This document shows positions 1 to 8,471 of a DNA stretch of 41,616 nucleotides, piece by piece. Under the pieces are notes generated by a model. It made no database searches and was not told where the DNA came from. It was given only the letters and a program-made list of their open reading frames with translations. Numbering within the stretch: the stretch's first letter is position 1; each line of letters opens with the position of its first letter. This DNA is from Cysteiniphilum marinum (lineage in GTDB: Bacteria; Pseudomonadota; Gammaproteobacteria; Francisellales; Francisellaceae), in contig NZ_JACYVZ010000022.1 of NCBI RefSeq assembly GCF_014857925.1, forward strand, positions 1 to 41,616, written 5' to 3'. Made by a program: the position numbers and the translations under genes.

Positions 1-1
1 T

Positions 2-73
2 GAAATGCTTACACCAAAATATGCTTCAGCGCATTTACCTAAATTAAAATCTGCCCAGAAGAGGACGGCATAG
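2..73 (+). CDS. Possible 3' end of an upstream gene (partial)
   Basis: An open frame enters from the left edge and stops at TAG 71-73. Its last residues would read LPKLKSAQKRTA. The fragment is too short to recognise a family. It could be the C-terminus of a gene that starts outside the window, or chance. Confidence 0.25.
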   Translation, partial: EMLTPKYASAHLPKLKSAQKRTA

Positions 74-114
74 ACCTACATACCACATTATTTGCTAGGT
101 AAATAGGTGGGTTC

Positions 115-2142
115 ATGGAGCGCTTACGTTTTGAAGAAAGTTATAAGACAAAACCTAAATTAAGAGTTGATATACAGCAGGTTATATCTAAACAATCAGA
201 GTCGAGAGATAAAGATAGTCTAAAATACGAAGAAATTCAGCAGCAGTTACTTAAGAGACCGCCAAATTGGGGACATGTTAGTTTAGATGAAAATCGTATT
301 TGTAAACAGTATAAAGCTGACAATAAGATGCTTGATTATGACTACATGCATACGCATTTAAATCAACGATCAGTTGTTGATTCTAGTGAACAAACTGTTA
401 AACCAGATAATCAATCTGAGTATTATCAAATTATAAACAAAAAACCTAAGATTCAGCGCGGTTATGACAGAGAGAACAATGTTATTAAGTGTGATAAAAG
501 CAAATCTAAAATTAATAAAGAATGTGATGTATTAGCAAAACCTCAGTGTGATCATAAAAGCATAGAGACTTTGGCAAATAAGCGTGAGTATGGTTATGTG
601 CATCATTCAAAAGATTTAGCTCAGAAAAAGCCTTTTGAGTACAAATATGTAGAAGATGTATCTAGACCACGTGCTGAAAAACGTGATTGTAGCAATGATG
701 TTCAACTTAAGCTCGAATATGATCAAGAGAACCACTGCGTCAGAAAAGTAATCAGTAAAGATAGAATGGTCGAGTGTAAAAGTGAGTTTGATGACCACTA
801 TAATTACTACCATGGCTATTCTGCAAGAAACAACGCAATACCAACAAAAGAGCAGTCAAAAACAAAGCCATTGATCGTTAAAGAAACAATTGTTTTAAAA
901 GCTGCGGGTAAGGGCAGGAATGTAAAAAATCAATTGTCATGTCAGTTACAATTGGAAAAACATGAGGAGCTAGGAATAGTTCCTGTTTTAAGTGACGAGT
1001 GTGTGAAGAGCTCTTTAGCAAAGCTTAAAGACCAAGAATACGGTGATGTGCAAGAAGCTCGGCTATTTATTGATGGTGCAGAGCCATCTCCCGTCATGGC
1101 ATATGTTGATAATGCATCTGATCTAGATACTTTTGTATTTATCAAAAGTGACGATAATTGGCATATTGAAGCCGCTCATTTAGATAAAAGTATTGACGAT
1201 GAAAAGACTAATAAACCTAGGCGAAAAGATAAAGGTTTTATTAAACAAATTAGCAATACAAATAAATATACCTTTGAAAAATTTATAAAAGAGCTAGTTA
1301 ATCGCGACGTTGAACCTCTCAATCAGCACACTGATGATCATACTAATAATCATGTGATTGATACAGATATTAAGAGTATCGAGACCGAGGTGATTGATGC
1401 TAGCGTTATAATTGAAGGTGTTTCTAGCGTTGACGCGCCAAAATATGGTCGCTTTGAACGTGGTGTTGCGATTATTATGGGGCTGGATTATGATCAAGCG
1501 AAAGCTATTTACAAGTATATGAAGGACTTGCGTGATAACAACAAAGTATATGGGCGCAAATCAACGCATGGAGATCTTACTTGGGGGTATGATTTGGACC
1601 CCAAAGACTATATATCAAGTGAACATGAGACTTTTAGGCATGTGGTGTTTTCGTATCCGAAACCTTATATGAGTTACCATGATTTGAACTCTGGTCAGCC
1701 TGAACGCAAGCTTGATTATCTTGATGCACTATTTTCAGATACTGATGAGATGGTTGATTTATTCCAAAGTAGAGTATCTAACCAAGATAGTAATGATAAA
1801 AAAGATAAAAAAGATAAAAAAGATAAAAAAGATAAAAAAGATAAAAAAGATAAAAAAGATAAAAAAGATAAAAAAAAGGTGAAGTATTATTTTAGGGTAA
1901 AGCCTGAATCTTTTGGTATGAATACTTACAAACATATGACTGGGCATACGGTAAGCTATCTATATACACGATACTATAATGACTATAAGAAACAAGCAGG
2001 CTACTATGGTGACGGAAGTAATATTAAGTATAATAATAATGGCTGTTTGGTCATTGATCTTGAAAAGAAACAGATAACGCCGTATACCACCTCAGCGCAT
2101 TATCTCGACCAGTTGAAAGAGGATAACATTGAGATCAACTAA
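115..2142 (+). CDS. Unknown 675-residue protein with a DKK tandem repeat; candidate secreted effector
   Basis: I do not recognise the family. The protein is hydrophilic, with no signal peptide or membrane segment, so it is probably cytoplasmic or a substrate of a secretion system. The first half is rich in Lys, Asp, Glu and Tyr and looks low in order. A more compact region follows from about residue 440 (start of the GRFERGVAIIMGLDYDQ stretch). A run of nine DKK triplets (about residues 561-587) separates this from a Tyr-rich C-terminal tail. The start has an AGGTGG-type ribosome site at 105-110, four bases upstream. The gene lies in an accessory region with other large unknown proteins near a Dot/Icm cluster. 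That makes an effector role possible, but nothing in the sequence shows one directly. Confidence 0.75.
   Translation: MERLRFEESYKTKPKLRVDIQQVISKQSESRDKDSLKYEEIQQQLLKRPPNWGHVSLDENRICKQYKADNKMLDYDYMHTHLNQRSVVDSSEQTVKPDNQSEYYQIINKKPKIQRGYDRENNVIKCDKSKSKINKECDVLAKPQCDHKSIETLANKREYGYVHHSKDLAQKKPFEYKYVEDVSRPRAEKRDCSNDVQLKLEYDQENHCVRKVISKDRMVECKSEFDDHYNYYHGYSARNNAIPTKEQSKTKPLIVKETIVLKAAGKGRNVKNQLSCQLQLEKHEELGIVPVLSDECVKSSLAKLKDQEYGDVQEARLFIDGAEPSPVMAYVDNASDLDTFVFIKSDDNWHIEAAHLDKSIDDEKTNKPRRKDKGFIKQISNTNKYTFEKFIKELVNRDVEPLNQHTDDHTNNHVIDTDIKSIETEVIDASVIIEGVSSVDAPKYGRFERGVAIIMGLDYDQAKAIYKYMKDLRDNNKVYGRKSTHGDLTWGYDLDPKDYISSEHETFRHVVFSYPKPYMSYHDLNSGQPERKLDYLDALFSDTDEMVDLFQSRVSNQDSNDKKDKKDKKDKKDKKDKKDKKDKKDKKKVKYYFRVKPESFGMNTYKHMTGHTVSYLYTRYYNDYKKQAGYYGDGSNIKYNNNGCLVIDLEKKQITPYTTSAHYLDQLKEDNIEIN
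1795..1875 (+). repeat. Nine-copy 9-base minisatellite (GATAAAAAA) inside the 675-residue gene
   Basis: GATAAAAAA is repeated nine times without interruption, each copy coding Asp-Lys-Lys. Because the period is a multiple of three, slippage would change the length of the basic linker without breaking the frame. A further A-rich stretch follows (AAAAAAAAGG). Confidence 0.95.
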
Positions 2143-2240
2143 AAAAGTGATTGGTTAAAACGGGTCAAAATTATGTCATTTGAGTAGTTATTGAGAATAG
2201 ATCTCTGCTTTGTATTAAGATTAAAATTTTATTTGCAGTA
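2143..2240 (+). repeat. Upstream half of a duplicated unit, copy 1
   Basis: The stretch after the 675-residue gene (TGATTGGTTAAAACGG, then TCAAAATTATGTCATTTGAG) recurs almost exactly at about 4010-4053, at the same place before the second lipoprotein gene. It therefore belongs to a tandem duplication and probably carries the promoter of each lipoprotein gene. Confidence 0.75.
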
Positions 2241-2279
2241 ACACATTGTAAAAAAAACAAATATTCAGGAGATCATAGC

Positions 2280-3548
2280 GTGTTGATGTTAAAGACTAAA
2301 ATTAAAAAAATATCAGTAATTATTACACCATTACTATTGCTGGTAGGTTGTGGTGGCGGTGGAAGTAGCACTAATAACAACAATAATTCGCCAGCAGCTG
2401 ATCCGTCAGCGACTGCAGCAGTCATTCATATTGCAACAGATGCTAATAATCAAGCAGCATTGCTAGCCCCTAGCATGAGTCAAAACACATATACCTTAGA
2501 TATTCGCAGACCAGGTGTTATGGAGACTGGAGGTGATGGTTATACCATTAATATCACAGCACCTTCCGATTTAACTATTGTGGCTAATAAGTGTCATGGC
2601 AGTACACTGCACTATGGTGCAACATGCGAGTTTAGTGTTAAAGCGAATAATGCATCGATACCTACACCAAATGTTAGTAATCATTACCAACCTGAGACAA
2701 TGAGTGTGAGTATTGAGGCAACCAATAAAGCGACAGGGCAAAAGCTAAGTAAAACCATTTCAGTTTCACTCATTAGTCTACCTGCGATCACACAAGTATC
2801 AGCAGCAACGGGTACAAATATTGGTACATTCTTGAGTAATGCCTACCATACTGCGAATATTAGTCAGGAGAGCGACGGTGCTTGGAATGACCCTATTTCT
2901 GGTGCTGCCTTTGTTTACCCATTTAACGTGCCATTGATTCATACTTATGATAGTGAAACGACGAATACACCATTAGCGATGGCGACGCGCTGTGGCAATA
3001 CACTGATTTATTTTGTTGCTCAACAAAAGCTAGATCGAGCATTAGCTACTACTGGTAATCACGATAATGTTACAGTAAAATATCATCCCTTGATTGCTGA
3101 TGGTGTTACAAGTGGTGTCGCGGGCAATCCAAAAGTGCTTAATGGTGAGCTCACGTTACGTGAAGAAGGGCAGACGCCAATTACTCAATCAACACAGATC
3201 AATGCTCATGATAGTACTTGGTCAGGACCTGAAAATATTGATCGCTTAAGAGCATTGATTACTACAAATTCAACTGCTGGTAATAGCACGATTATTTCAG
3301 TACTGGATCAGCTAAACGGTGATCCGTTTATTGATCCAGATAATGTTGGGGTTGATAAAATTATCACAGTGCACAGTTTACTTAATCCAGCTTCAGCTGA
3401 TCAATTACGCGGTGCTTTAGGCGCTGGTGATTCAGTTATGGATATTGCAAATGCTATTGATTCAGCTACAGCATCAGCGGATGAGGAAGAGTTTTTAACT
3501 GCATTGGGGCTATATGCAATGGAAGTGTCAAAAGCATGTTATAGTTAG
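2280..3548 (+). CDS. Lipoprotein of unknown function, paralogue 1
   Basis: The N-terminus is a lipoprotein signal: two Lys-rich turns, a hydrophobic stretch and the lipobox LVGC, followed by GGGGSS. The mature protein should be lipid-anchored and exposed to the periplasm or surface. After a low-complexity Asn/Ala linker come beta-strand-like segments with paired cysteines (C in NKCHGS and in GATCEF). I chose the GTG start because AGGAG (2267-2271) sits eight bases upstream, and it aligns with the ATG start of the paralogue at 4141. The C-terminal part (from about residue 330) is nearly identical to that of the neighbour, including STIISVLDQLNGD. The function is unknown; no catalytic motif is seen. 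Confidence 0.85.
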   Translation: MLMLKTKIKKISVIITPLLLLVGCGGGGSSTNNNNNSPAADPSATAAVIHIATDANNQAALLAPSMSQNTYTLDIRRPGVMETGGDGYTINITAPSDLTIVANKCHGSTLHYGATCEFSVKANNASIPTPNVSNHYQPETMSVSIEATNKATGQKLSKTISVSLISLPAITQVSAATGTNIGTFLSNAYHTANISQESDGAWNDPISGAAFVYPFNVPLIHTYDSETTNTPLAMATRCGNTLIYFVAQQKLDRALATTGNHDNVTVKYHPLIADGVTSGVAGNPKVLNGELTLREEGQTPITQSTQINAHDSTWSGPENIDRLRALITTNSTAGNSTIISVLDQLNGDPFIDPDNVGVDKIITVHSLLNPASADQLRGALGAGDSVMDIANAIDSATASADEEEFLTALGLYAMEVSKACYS

Positions 3549-3593
3549 CTTGCTCTTATCTTCTACATGTTGGGTAAACTAAAGAGTAAGATT

Positions 3594-3650
3594 AATACCC
3601 CTCACCCGCGCAGCTTATGCTGCACGACCTCTCCCGCAAGGGGAGAGGTA
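3594..3650. terminator. Double-hairpin dispersed repeat, copy 1; likely terminator
   Basis: Two stem-loops stand in a row: GCAGC-TTAT-GCTGC (3610-3623) and ACCTCTCCC-gcaag-GGGAGAGGT (3627-3649). The element recurs at 5551-5607 and 17571-17625, always just after a gene. It looks like a REP-type dispersed palindrome. Termination is inferred from structure and position; there is no strong T-run. Confidence 0.6.
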
Positions 3651-3877
3651 AAAAGTGGTATAACTTGTGTGACGTGTGGCTTAGAGCTGATTTTTGTATT
3701 AGCCGTACCCTGAAGAGGTCGATGGGCAAATGAATTAAGAAATGGCTTCGACTGACGCTCAGCCAACGTTAATAATCAATGGTCTTACCCTGAGCGAAGT
3801 CGAAGGGAAAGTGGATTACAATCAACAGTGTCGACTGGTTCTCACTCGGTGACGGGGTCAGGGCTAATTTTCGTCAT

Positions 3878-3990
3878 CTAGAAATCTCAATCTCAAACCC
3901 ATTGATTGCACGTGTGTTTTGATCAAAAGAAAGTCCGACTTGATAAATCGGCAAACTTAGATGTGAAAATTGATACGAATTGAATTAAAT
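3878..3990 (-). pseudogene. 3' remnant of an AAA-ATPase/DUF1703-type gene
   Basis: On the minus strand this stretch encodes LPIYQVGLSFDQ and then NTRAINGFEIEISR before TAG. That is the C-terminus of the intact gene at 6469-8040, and the DNA matches almost base for base from about 3857 to 3953. The match decays upstream and the rest of the gene is missing. It is a leftover of a second copy, lost by deletion or brought in by recombination at the shared repeat. Confidence 0.8.
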
Positions 3991-4140
3991 TAAAAGTTAC
4001 CGAACTAAAAAATTGATTGGTTAAAACGGATCAAAATTATGTCATTTGAGCAGTGATATGTTATCGATCTTGGTGTCTGTGAAGATTAAAATTGTATCTC
4101 CTGATAGCTATAAATAACTCAATATTAAGGAGTGCTGATA

Positions 4141-5505
4141 ATGCTATTGTTAAAACTAAGATTAAAATCAACATTAACGATTATTCTGCCATTTGCGTTA
4201 TTGGCAGGCTGCGGAGGCGGAGGCGACGGCGCTAATAACACTCAGACGAATCCTATAGCTGAGCCAAATCATAGTAAAGAAGAAACACGACCCATTGTCA
4301 CTCCAAACTCTGTGTTTGATCCTGTCACTGAGTCGCAACCTATTACTACGCCATTTTCGGGGGCGTCAGTTATAACCAGTCCTGAAATTCATCTAGTGAC
4401 TGATGTGAATAACCACAAGGCACTTTTTGCTTCAGGAGGCAATCACAATACCTATGAGATCGAAGTGCGTCGACCAGGGGTTTTTACAACAAGTGCAGAG
4501 TCATATGATATCAATATCTCTTTGCCATCAGGTCTTAGAATGATTGATAATAATTGTCAAACAAGTCCAATGTATTATGGTGGCAGTTGCAATTTTACCA
4601 TTGAAGGTAATTTGCCTGAGGCAGCGCAGGATTTAACTGTGAGCAATCACTACCAATCACAGCAGCTATATATTGATGTTAATGCGACTAATACGGCAAG
4701 TGGTGTGACAGTTCCCCAAAAAAGAATTGCTGTATCAGTTGTTAATGACCCCTTGATAACGGCTGAGTTACAACAAGATCATGAGCACGGGCGATTACAG
4801 TGGCGTACAGGTAATATTGAGCAGCATAATTTGAGACATCGCAACAGAAGATTAAATATGAATGTCCCCGCTATTCAATCATATGGTGGCTTTCGGGCTG
4901 TTGAAAACACCTTTCCAATTATGGCGCTAAAAACGCGATGTGCTAATCGTTTGGTTTATCTTGTGATTCAGCCAAAAACAAATGTTGAGTTAACGTCACA
5001 TCAAGACGATAACATAACGATCAAATATCATGCATTGATTTCAAATGGTGAGAATACTGGGGGAGGTACTGATCGTCATCCAAATACCAGAGCGGTTGTA
5101 TTAAATGGGCTGTTGAGTTTGATTGAGAATGATCAATTAGTGTATCAGGGTAACACGTCAGTTTCAGCTCATGATCGATTATGGTCAGGACCTGAAAATA
5201 TTAATCGTTTGAAAGAACTAATTACCACAGATTCAACACGTGGTAATAGCACGATTATTTCAGTACTGGATCAGCTAAACGGTGATCGGCTTATTGATCT
5301 AGATAATGTTGGAGTTGATAAAATTATCACAGTACACGGTTTACTTAATACGGATTCAGCTGATCAATTACGCGATGCCTTAGGTGCTGGTCATTCAGTT
5401 ATGGATATTGCAACTGCTGCTGATTCAGCTTCAGCGGATCAGCAAGAGTTTGCAAAGGCACTTGGACTCTATAAAGATGAAGTAGCAAAAGCATGTTATA
5501 GTTAG
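4141..5505 (+). CDS. Lipoprotein of unknown function, paralogue 2
   Basis: This is the tandem duplicate of the 422-residue lipoprotein. It has the same signal layout, lipobox LLAGC followed by GGGGDG, and a longer Pro/Thr/Glu linker (residues about 30-80). The beta-rich region with paired cysteines is shared (EVRRPGV against DIRRPGV, and SNHYQ in both). The C-terminal 120 residues match closely, ending in the same KACYS. AAGGAG at 4127-4132 lies eight bases before ATG 4141. Divergence is high in the middle and low at the 3' end, which suggests later homogenisation of the 3' part. The protein is probably lipid-anchored in the envelope; its role is unknown. Confidence 0.85.
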   Translation: MLLLKLRLKSTLTIILPFALLAGCGGGGDGANNTQTNPIAEPNHSKEETRPIVTPNSVFDPVTESQPITTPFSGASVITSPEIHLVTDVNNHKALFASGGNHNTYEIEVRRPGVFTTSAESYDINISLPSGLRMIDNNCQTSPMYYGGSCNFTIEGNLPEAAQDLTVSNHYQSQQLYIDVNATNTASGVTVPQKRIAVSVVNDPLITAELQQDHEHGRLQWRTGNIEQHNLRHRNRRLNMNVPAIQSYGGFRAVENTFPIMALKTRCANRLVYLVIQPKTNVELTSHQDDNITIKYHALISNGENTGGGTDRHPNTRAVVLNGLLSLIENDQLVYQGNTSVSAHDRLWSGPENINRLKELITTDSTRGNSTIISVLDQLNGDRLIDLDNVGVDKIITVHGLLNTDSADQLRDALGAGHSVMDIATAADSASADQQEFAKALGLYKDEVAKACYS

Positions 5506-5550
5506 CTTGTTCTTATCTTCTACATGTTAGGTAAACTAAAGAGTAAGATT

Positions 5551-5607
5551 AATACCCCTCACCCGCGCAGCTTATGCTGCACGACCTCTCCCGCAAGGGG
5601 AGAGGTA
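5551..5607. terminator. Double-hairpin dispersed repeat, copy 2; likely terminator
   Basis: This is the same two stem-loops as after the first lipoprotein gene; the second stem is ACCTCTCCC (5584-5592) with GGGAGAGGT (5598-5606). The surrounding 150 bases (about 5498-5653) match 3541-3696 almost perfectly, so this copy arose with the gene duplication. Confidence 0.6.
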
Positions 5608-5970
5608 AAAAGTGGTATAACTTGTGTGACATGTGGCTTAGAGCTGATTTTTGTCTGAGCGAAGTCGAAGGGAGAGAATGAGGCAACTAATGGCTTCGAC
5701 TGACGCTCAGCCAACGTTCATAATCAATGATCGTACCCTGAAGAGGTCGATGGGAAAATGAATCAAGAAATGGCTTCGACTGATGCTCGGTAGGCGTCAA
5801 TCTAATTGTCACCTAGTATTTTTCTTGGTGACGGGGTCAGGGCTAATTTTCGTCACATGCTTATTTTATATTCTCTTTAAATTCCTAAATTCCTAAACTC
5901 ATATGCTGAGATAATCAGGAAACATTCAATTGACTTTTAAGTATGCCCGCCACTGACGTGGCTGATGGCA

Positions 5971-5997
5971 GTGACTTTTTTCCCGCAAAAAAGTCAC
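5971..5997. repeat. Perfect inverted repeat (11-base stem, 5-base loop)
   Basis: GTGACTTTTTT and AAAAAAGTCAC flank the loop CCCGC. The A/T-rich arms could act as a terminator on either strand, but no gene ends close by on the plus strand. It lies just before the long dispersed repeat and may be part of it. Confidence 0.7.
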
Positions 5998-6047
5998 CAA
6001 AAAGCTCGCCCTAAAAGTTTTGTTAATGCCAACCCCATGGGATTTGG

Positions 6048-6440
6048 CACAAAACTTTAATGGGCATAAAACCAGTCGATCAAAGGTATTTAGTTTAAGC
6101 TATCGGTATCATGTTGATAGATAGCGAAGACTTCGTGATATGCAGGAAGATTGCCATAGCAAATTTTAGTTTTTAAAGCAGATTAGTGCGTAGCATTGTT
6201 TGAGTGCAACGAGTTTGCAAAGCACCTGCTTTAAGGACGTTAAGAAATTTGCAAGGCTAGCATTTTTGCTTACTTTTGGGGCAATGCCAAAAGGTTGAGT
6301 AGGGTTTTAAAAACTGCTACTGCAAGTTTTTTCTGTGAAACGCCCGTAACACGGACTGTGCAGGGCCGCTTTTCAAAAATGTATGGAACCTTTTGCAGAA
6401 AAGGTCACATTAGCTGTGAAGCAGCGGTGAAGAACCAATA
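6048..6440. repeat. Long dispersed repeat, copy 1
   Basis: This stretch matches 15172-15425. Shared landmarks include AACTTTAATGGGCA, AGATTGCCATAGCAAATT, GAGTTTGCAAAGCACCTGCT, TTTTGGGGCAATGCCAAAAG and AGCGGTGAAGAA. Compared with the other copy it holds about 105 extra bases between GCCAAAAG (about 6287) and GTCACATTAGC (about 6403). Either an insertion happened here or a deletion there. It encodes no convincing protein. Confidence 0.75.
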
Positions 6441-6468
6441 GCAATGATGAAGTCAGGGCTAATTTTCG

Positions 6469-8040
6469 TCATCTAGAAATCTCAATCTCAAACCCATTGA
6501 TTGCCCGTGTGTTTTGATCAAAAGAAAGTCCGACTTGATAAATCGGTAACCCTATATTCAGAAATTTATGGGCATAGTTTTTATCGATGATTTGTTGTAA
6601 AGCTTCTTTGGAGACATCTTTATCATTAGCAACTTTAAGCTCAAGAATAATCACTTTGTAATCAGGAATTACAATCGATATATCAATGCGTCCGATTGAG
6701 GTGGAGTCCTCAGCAACTACATCATAACCAAGCGCGGTTAGGTAACTATAGATGACTGTGCAATAAAAACCTTCATAATCTTGAATGGGGTTATTGCGAT
6801 ACCATTCATTCGGGATAGAAGCATACAGGGCGACCACGCAATCATAAAACACTTGCCAGTCATCAGAAAGTAGACTGTCACTTAGGCGACTATTATTGAC
6901 GGCGTTGGCGTGTGAGTTTGTACCAATGAGCGAGACACAGTTATTAAAAGCGGCTTTGACCTCAAGGTTGGGATAACTTAAGCGATAACCGATTCGCATA
7001 CCAATGGTTATTTCTTCTTTGATGGTCAAGTATCCTGCTTGGAATAGCAATGCTTCAAGTGGGATATTTTTGACATCGATGCTATCGATAAAGCTCGCTT
7101 GCACCTGATAGTTCTCAAAGTCAGGGACTCGATAGCGATATTTTTGTAATAGCTCAATTAAAAATGAAGGCGTGCCTGTTTGAAACCAATAATCATGGTA
7201 TTTATAACCTTTATCGATAAACAGCAATATATCATAAGGATTATAAACCTTTTGCTGCGCATGACCTGCAAAGTTATAGCCGTTATACCATTTTTTAAGC
7301 TTATCTTTGTCGACATCGATTAAATAATCTTGAAATGAGGACTCAAGCTCGGTTTGTGTATAACCGCAGATATCCGCATAGCGCTGATCAAGGCTAATGT
7401 CTGTTAAATTATTCAACCCTGAAAATAAGCTAACTTTAGAGAATTTGGTTACACCTGTAAGAAAAACAAATTTTAAGTGTGCATCATTGTCTTTGATCAC
7501 ACTATAGAGTCCTTTTAATATTTCACGATTGCGCGTTGCTTTGTGTTCATCGGTAATGACATCTAAAATCGGTTTGTCATATTCATCGACAAGTAAGACA
7601 ACAGGCTGGTTATGTTTTTCATGTAATGCTCTAATTAGATAATGCAGTTGAGAACCATAGTCTCTTTTCGGCAGTGACAGACCATGTGCCTTGGCATGCT
7701 CTTCTAGCGTGAATTCAATAATATTTAATGTTGTTTTTTCACTATTGTAAGCACTTGACCCACCAAAGCTTAAATGGATAACAGGATAAGTGATATCCCA
7801 ATCCCAATTGGTCTCAGCAAAAGTTTCTTTAAATAGCGCTTTGTTGCCCAAAAAAAGCTGTTTTAACGTATCAAGCGTTAAGCTTTTGCCAAAGCGTCTG
7901 GGGCGCGATAAAAAGAAATACCGTCCTGAGTTAATCATTTGTAATAGATGTCGAGTTTTATCGACATAAATGGCATTCCTCGTTCTAATCTGACTAAAGG
8001 TAGAGTCACCGATGGGCAGTTTTTTGCGTTTTGTTATCAT
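6469..8040 (-). CDS. AAA-ATPase-like protein with C-terminal PD-(D/E)XK nuclease-type domain (DUF1703 family)
   Basis: The N-terminal half is the AAA-ATPase-like domain typical of this family. It has the degenerate P-loop SRPRRFGKSLTL (GKS at residues 51-53) and a Walker B strand VVLLVDEYDKP (D152, E153). The C-terminal part, around residues 450-475, carries GRIDISIV and VIILELK, the D...ExK core of PD-(D/E)XK nuclease-like folds. Length (523 residues) is normal for the family. Members are often multi-copy in host-associated bacteria; their job is unproven, and suggestions include defence or mobile-DNA functions. A 3' fragment of a second copy lies at 3878-3990, so the family has spread or recombined here. 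The gene stands alone on the minus strand between repeats. Confidence 0.9.
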   Translation of the reverse strand: MITKRKKLPIGDSTFSQIRTRNAIYVDKTRHLLQMINSGRYFFLSRPRRFGKSLTLDTLKQLFLGNKALFKETFAETNWDWDITYPVIHLSFGGSSAYNSEKTTLNIIEFTLEEHAKAHGLSLPKRDYGSQLHYLIRALHEKHNQPVVLLVDEYDKPILDVITDEHKATRNREILKGLYSVIKDNDAHLKFVFLTGVTKFSKVSLFSGLNNLTDISLDQRYADICGYTQTELESSFQDYLIDVDKDKLKKWYNGYNFAGHAQQKVYNPYDILLFIDKGYKYHDYWFQTGTPSFLIELLQKYRYRVPDFENYQVQASFIDSIDVKNIPLEALLFQAGYLTIKEEITIGMRIGYRLSYPNLEVKAAFNNCVSLIGTNSHANAVNNSRLSDSLLSDDWQVFYDCVVALYASIPNEWYRNNPIQDYEGFYCTVIYSYLTALGYDVVAEDSTSIGRIDISIVIPDYKVIILELKVANDKDVSKEALQQIIDKNYAHKFLNIGLPIYQVGLSFDQNTRAINGFEIEISR

Positions 8041-8354
8041 TTGTTGGTGCCAGTCACTGATATTTGCTTGAAGTTTAGCAAAGTATGCCTATAAAGGCGA
8101 TGGCTAATATTAGGATCGCTGATTATGCCAGTCAGTGTAAGTATGCGGTAAAACGATGCATATTGATACATTAGGTAAATACTTTATGCAGCTGACTCTA
8201 TTTAGAATCCTTATTGTATGTTGTATTGCAGCATGCACTGGTGAGGGAGTATCTACTTGATTGTTAAGATGATTTTTTTAAATGTTAATTATGTTTTTAA
8301 TCAGTGGATTGCCCTCTTATGTGTTTTAGCTAAACTATCCAGTAAGGAGGATAA
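8041..8354. promoter_or_regulatory. Gene-free divergent gap of about 310 bases
   Basis: The gap separates the minus-strand AAA gene from the plus-strand lipase region and should hold both promoters. GCCAGTCACTG (8049-8059) and GCCAGTCAGTG form near-identical short direct repeats about 80 bases apart. I see no gene or clear terminator. Confidence 0.45.
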
Positions 8355-8471
8355 ATGACTCTAAAGTTAAATATCAGAAAATTATCATTAGTAACGTTAA
8401 TGACGGTTGGACTTCAATCGTTATCTTATGCGCAAATTAACTATCAGCAGAATGGAGATTCATGTACATAA
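8355..8471 (+). pseudogene. Out-of-frame signal-peptide segment in front of the lipase
   Basis: A strong ribosome site, AAGGAGG (8344-8350), precedes ATG 8355. The 38-residue frame begins with a classic Sec signal (basic MTLKLNIRK, hydrophobic LSLVTLMTVGL, cleavage after SYA). It continues QINYQQNGDSCT and stops at TAA 8469. The lipase frame overlaps it from 8452 but is one base off. The best reading is that the two were one gene for a secreted lipase and a frameshift between about 8430 and 8470 parted them. A sequencing error is possible. Confidence 0.7.

Larger units (their letters stand above)
3549..4140. other. Gene-free gap of about 590 bases made of repeats and a gene remnant
   Basis: The gap holds the double hairpin (3594-3650), then short dispersed repeats of the type CTGAGCGAAGTCGAAGGG (3790-3807) and its inverse GGCTTCGACTGACGCTCAG (3744-3762). 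Next comes a fragment of the 3' end of an AAA/DUF1703 gene (3857-3953), then the duplicated upstream segment of the next lipoprotein gene (4010-4053). No intact gene is visible. Confidence 0.8.
5506..6468. other. Gene-free gap of about 960 bases filled with repeats
   Basis: In order the gap holds the double hairpin, TTCGAC-type repeats (5655-5673, 5691-5718, 5733-5754, 5771-5790), a short piece of the GGGGTCAGGGCTAATTTTCG repeat (5835-5854), a perfect 11-base inverted repeat (5971-5997), and a long dispersed repeat (6048-6440) that recurs after the 672-residue gene. I see no credible gene. Confidence 0.75.

Noticed and set aside
1795-1875. CRISPR-like array
   Set aside because: The units are 9 bases, perfect, coding and without spacers.
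1759-1947. Minus-strand frame encoding a Phe/Ile-rich peptide
   Set aside because: It is the reverse of the DKK minisatellite and has no start context. It is a shadow of the real gene.
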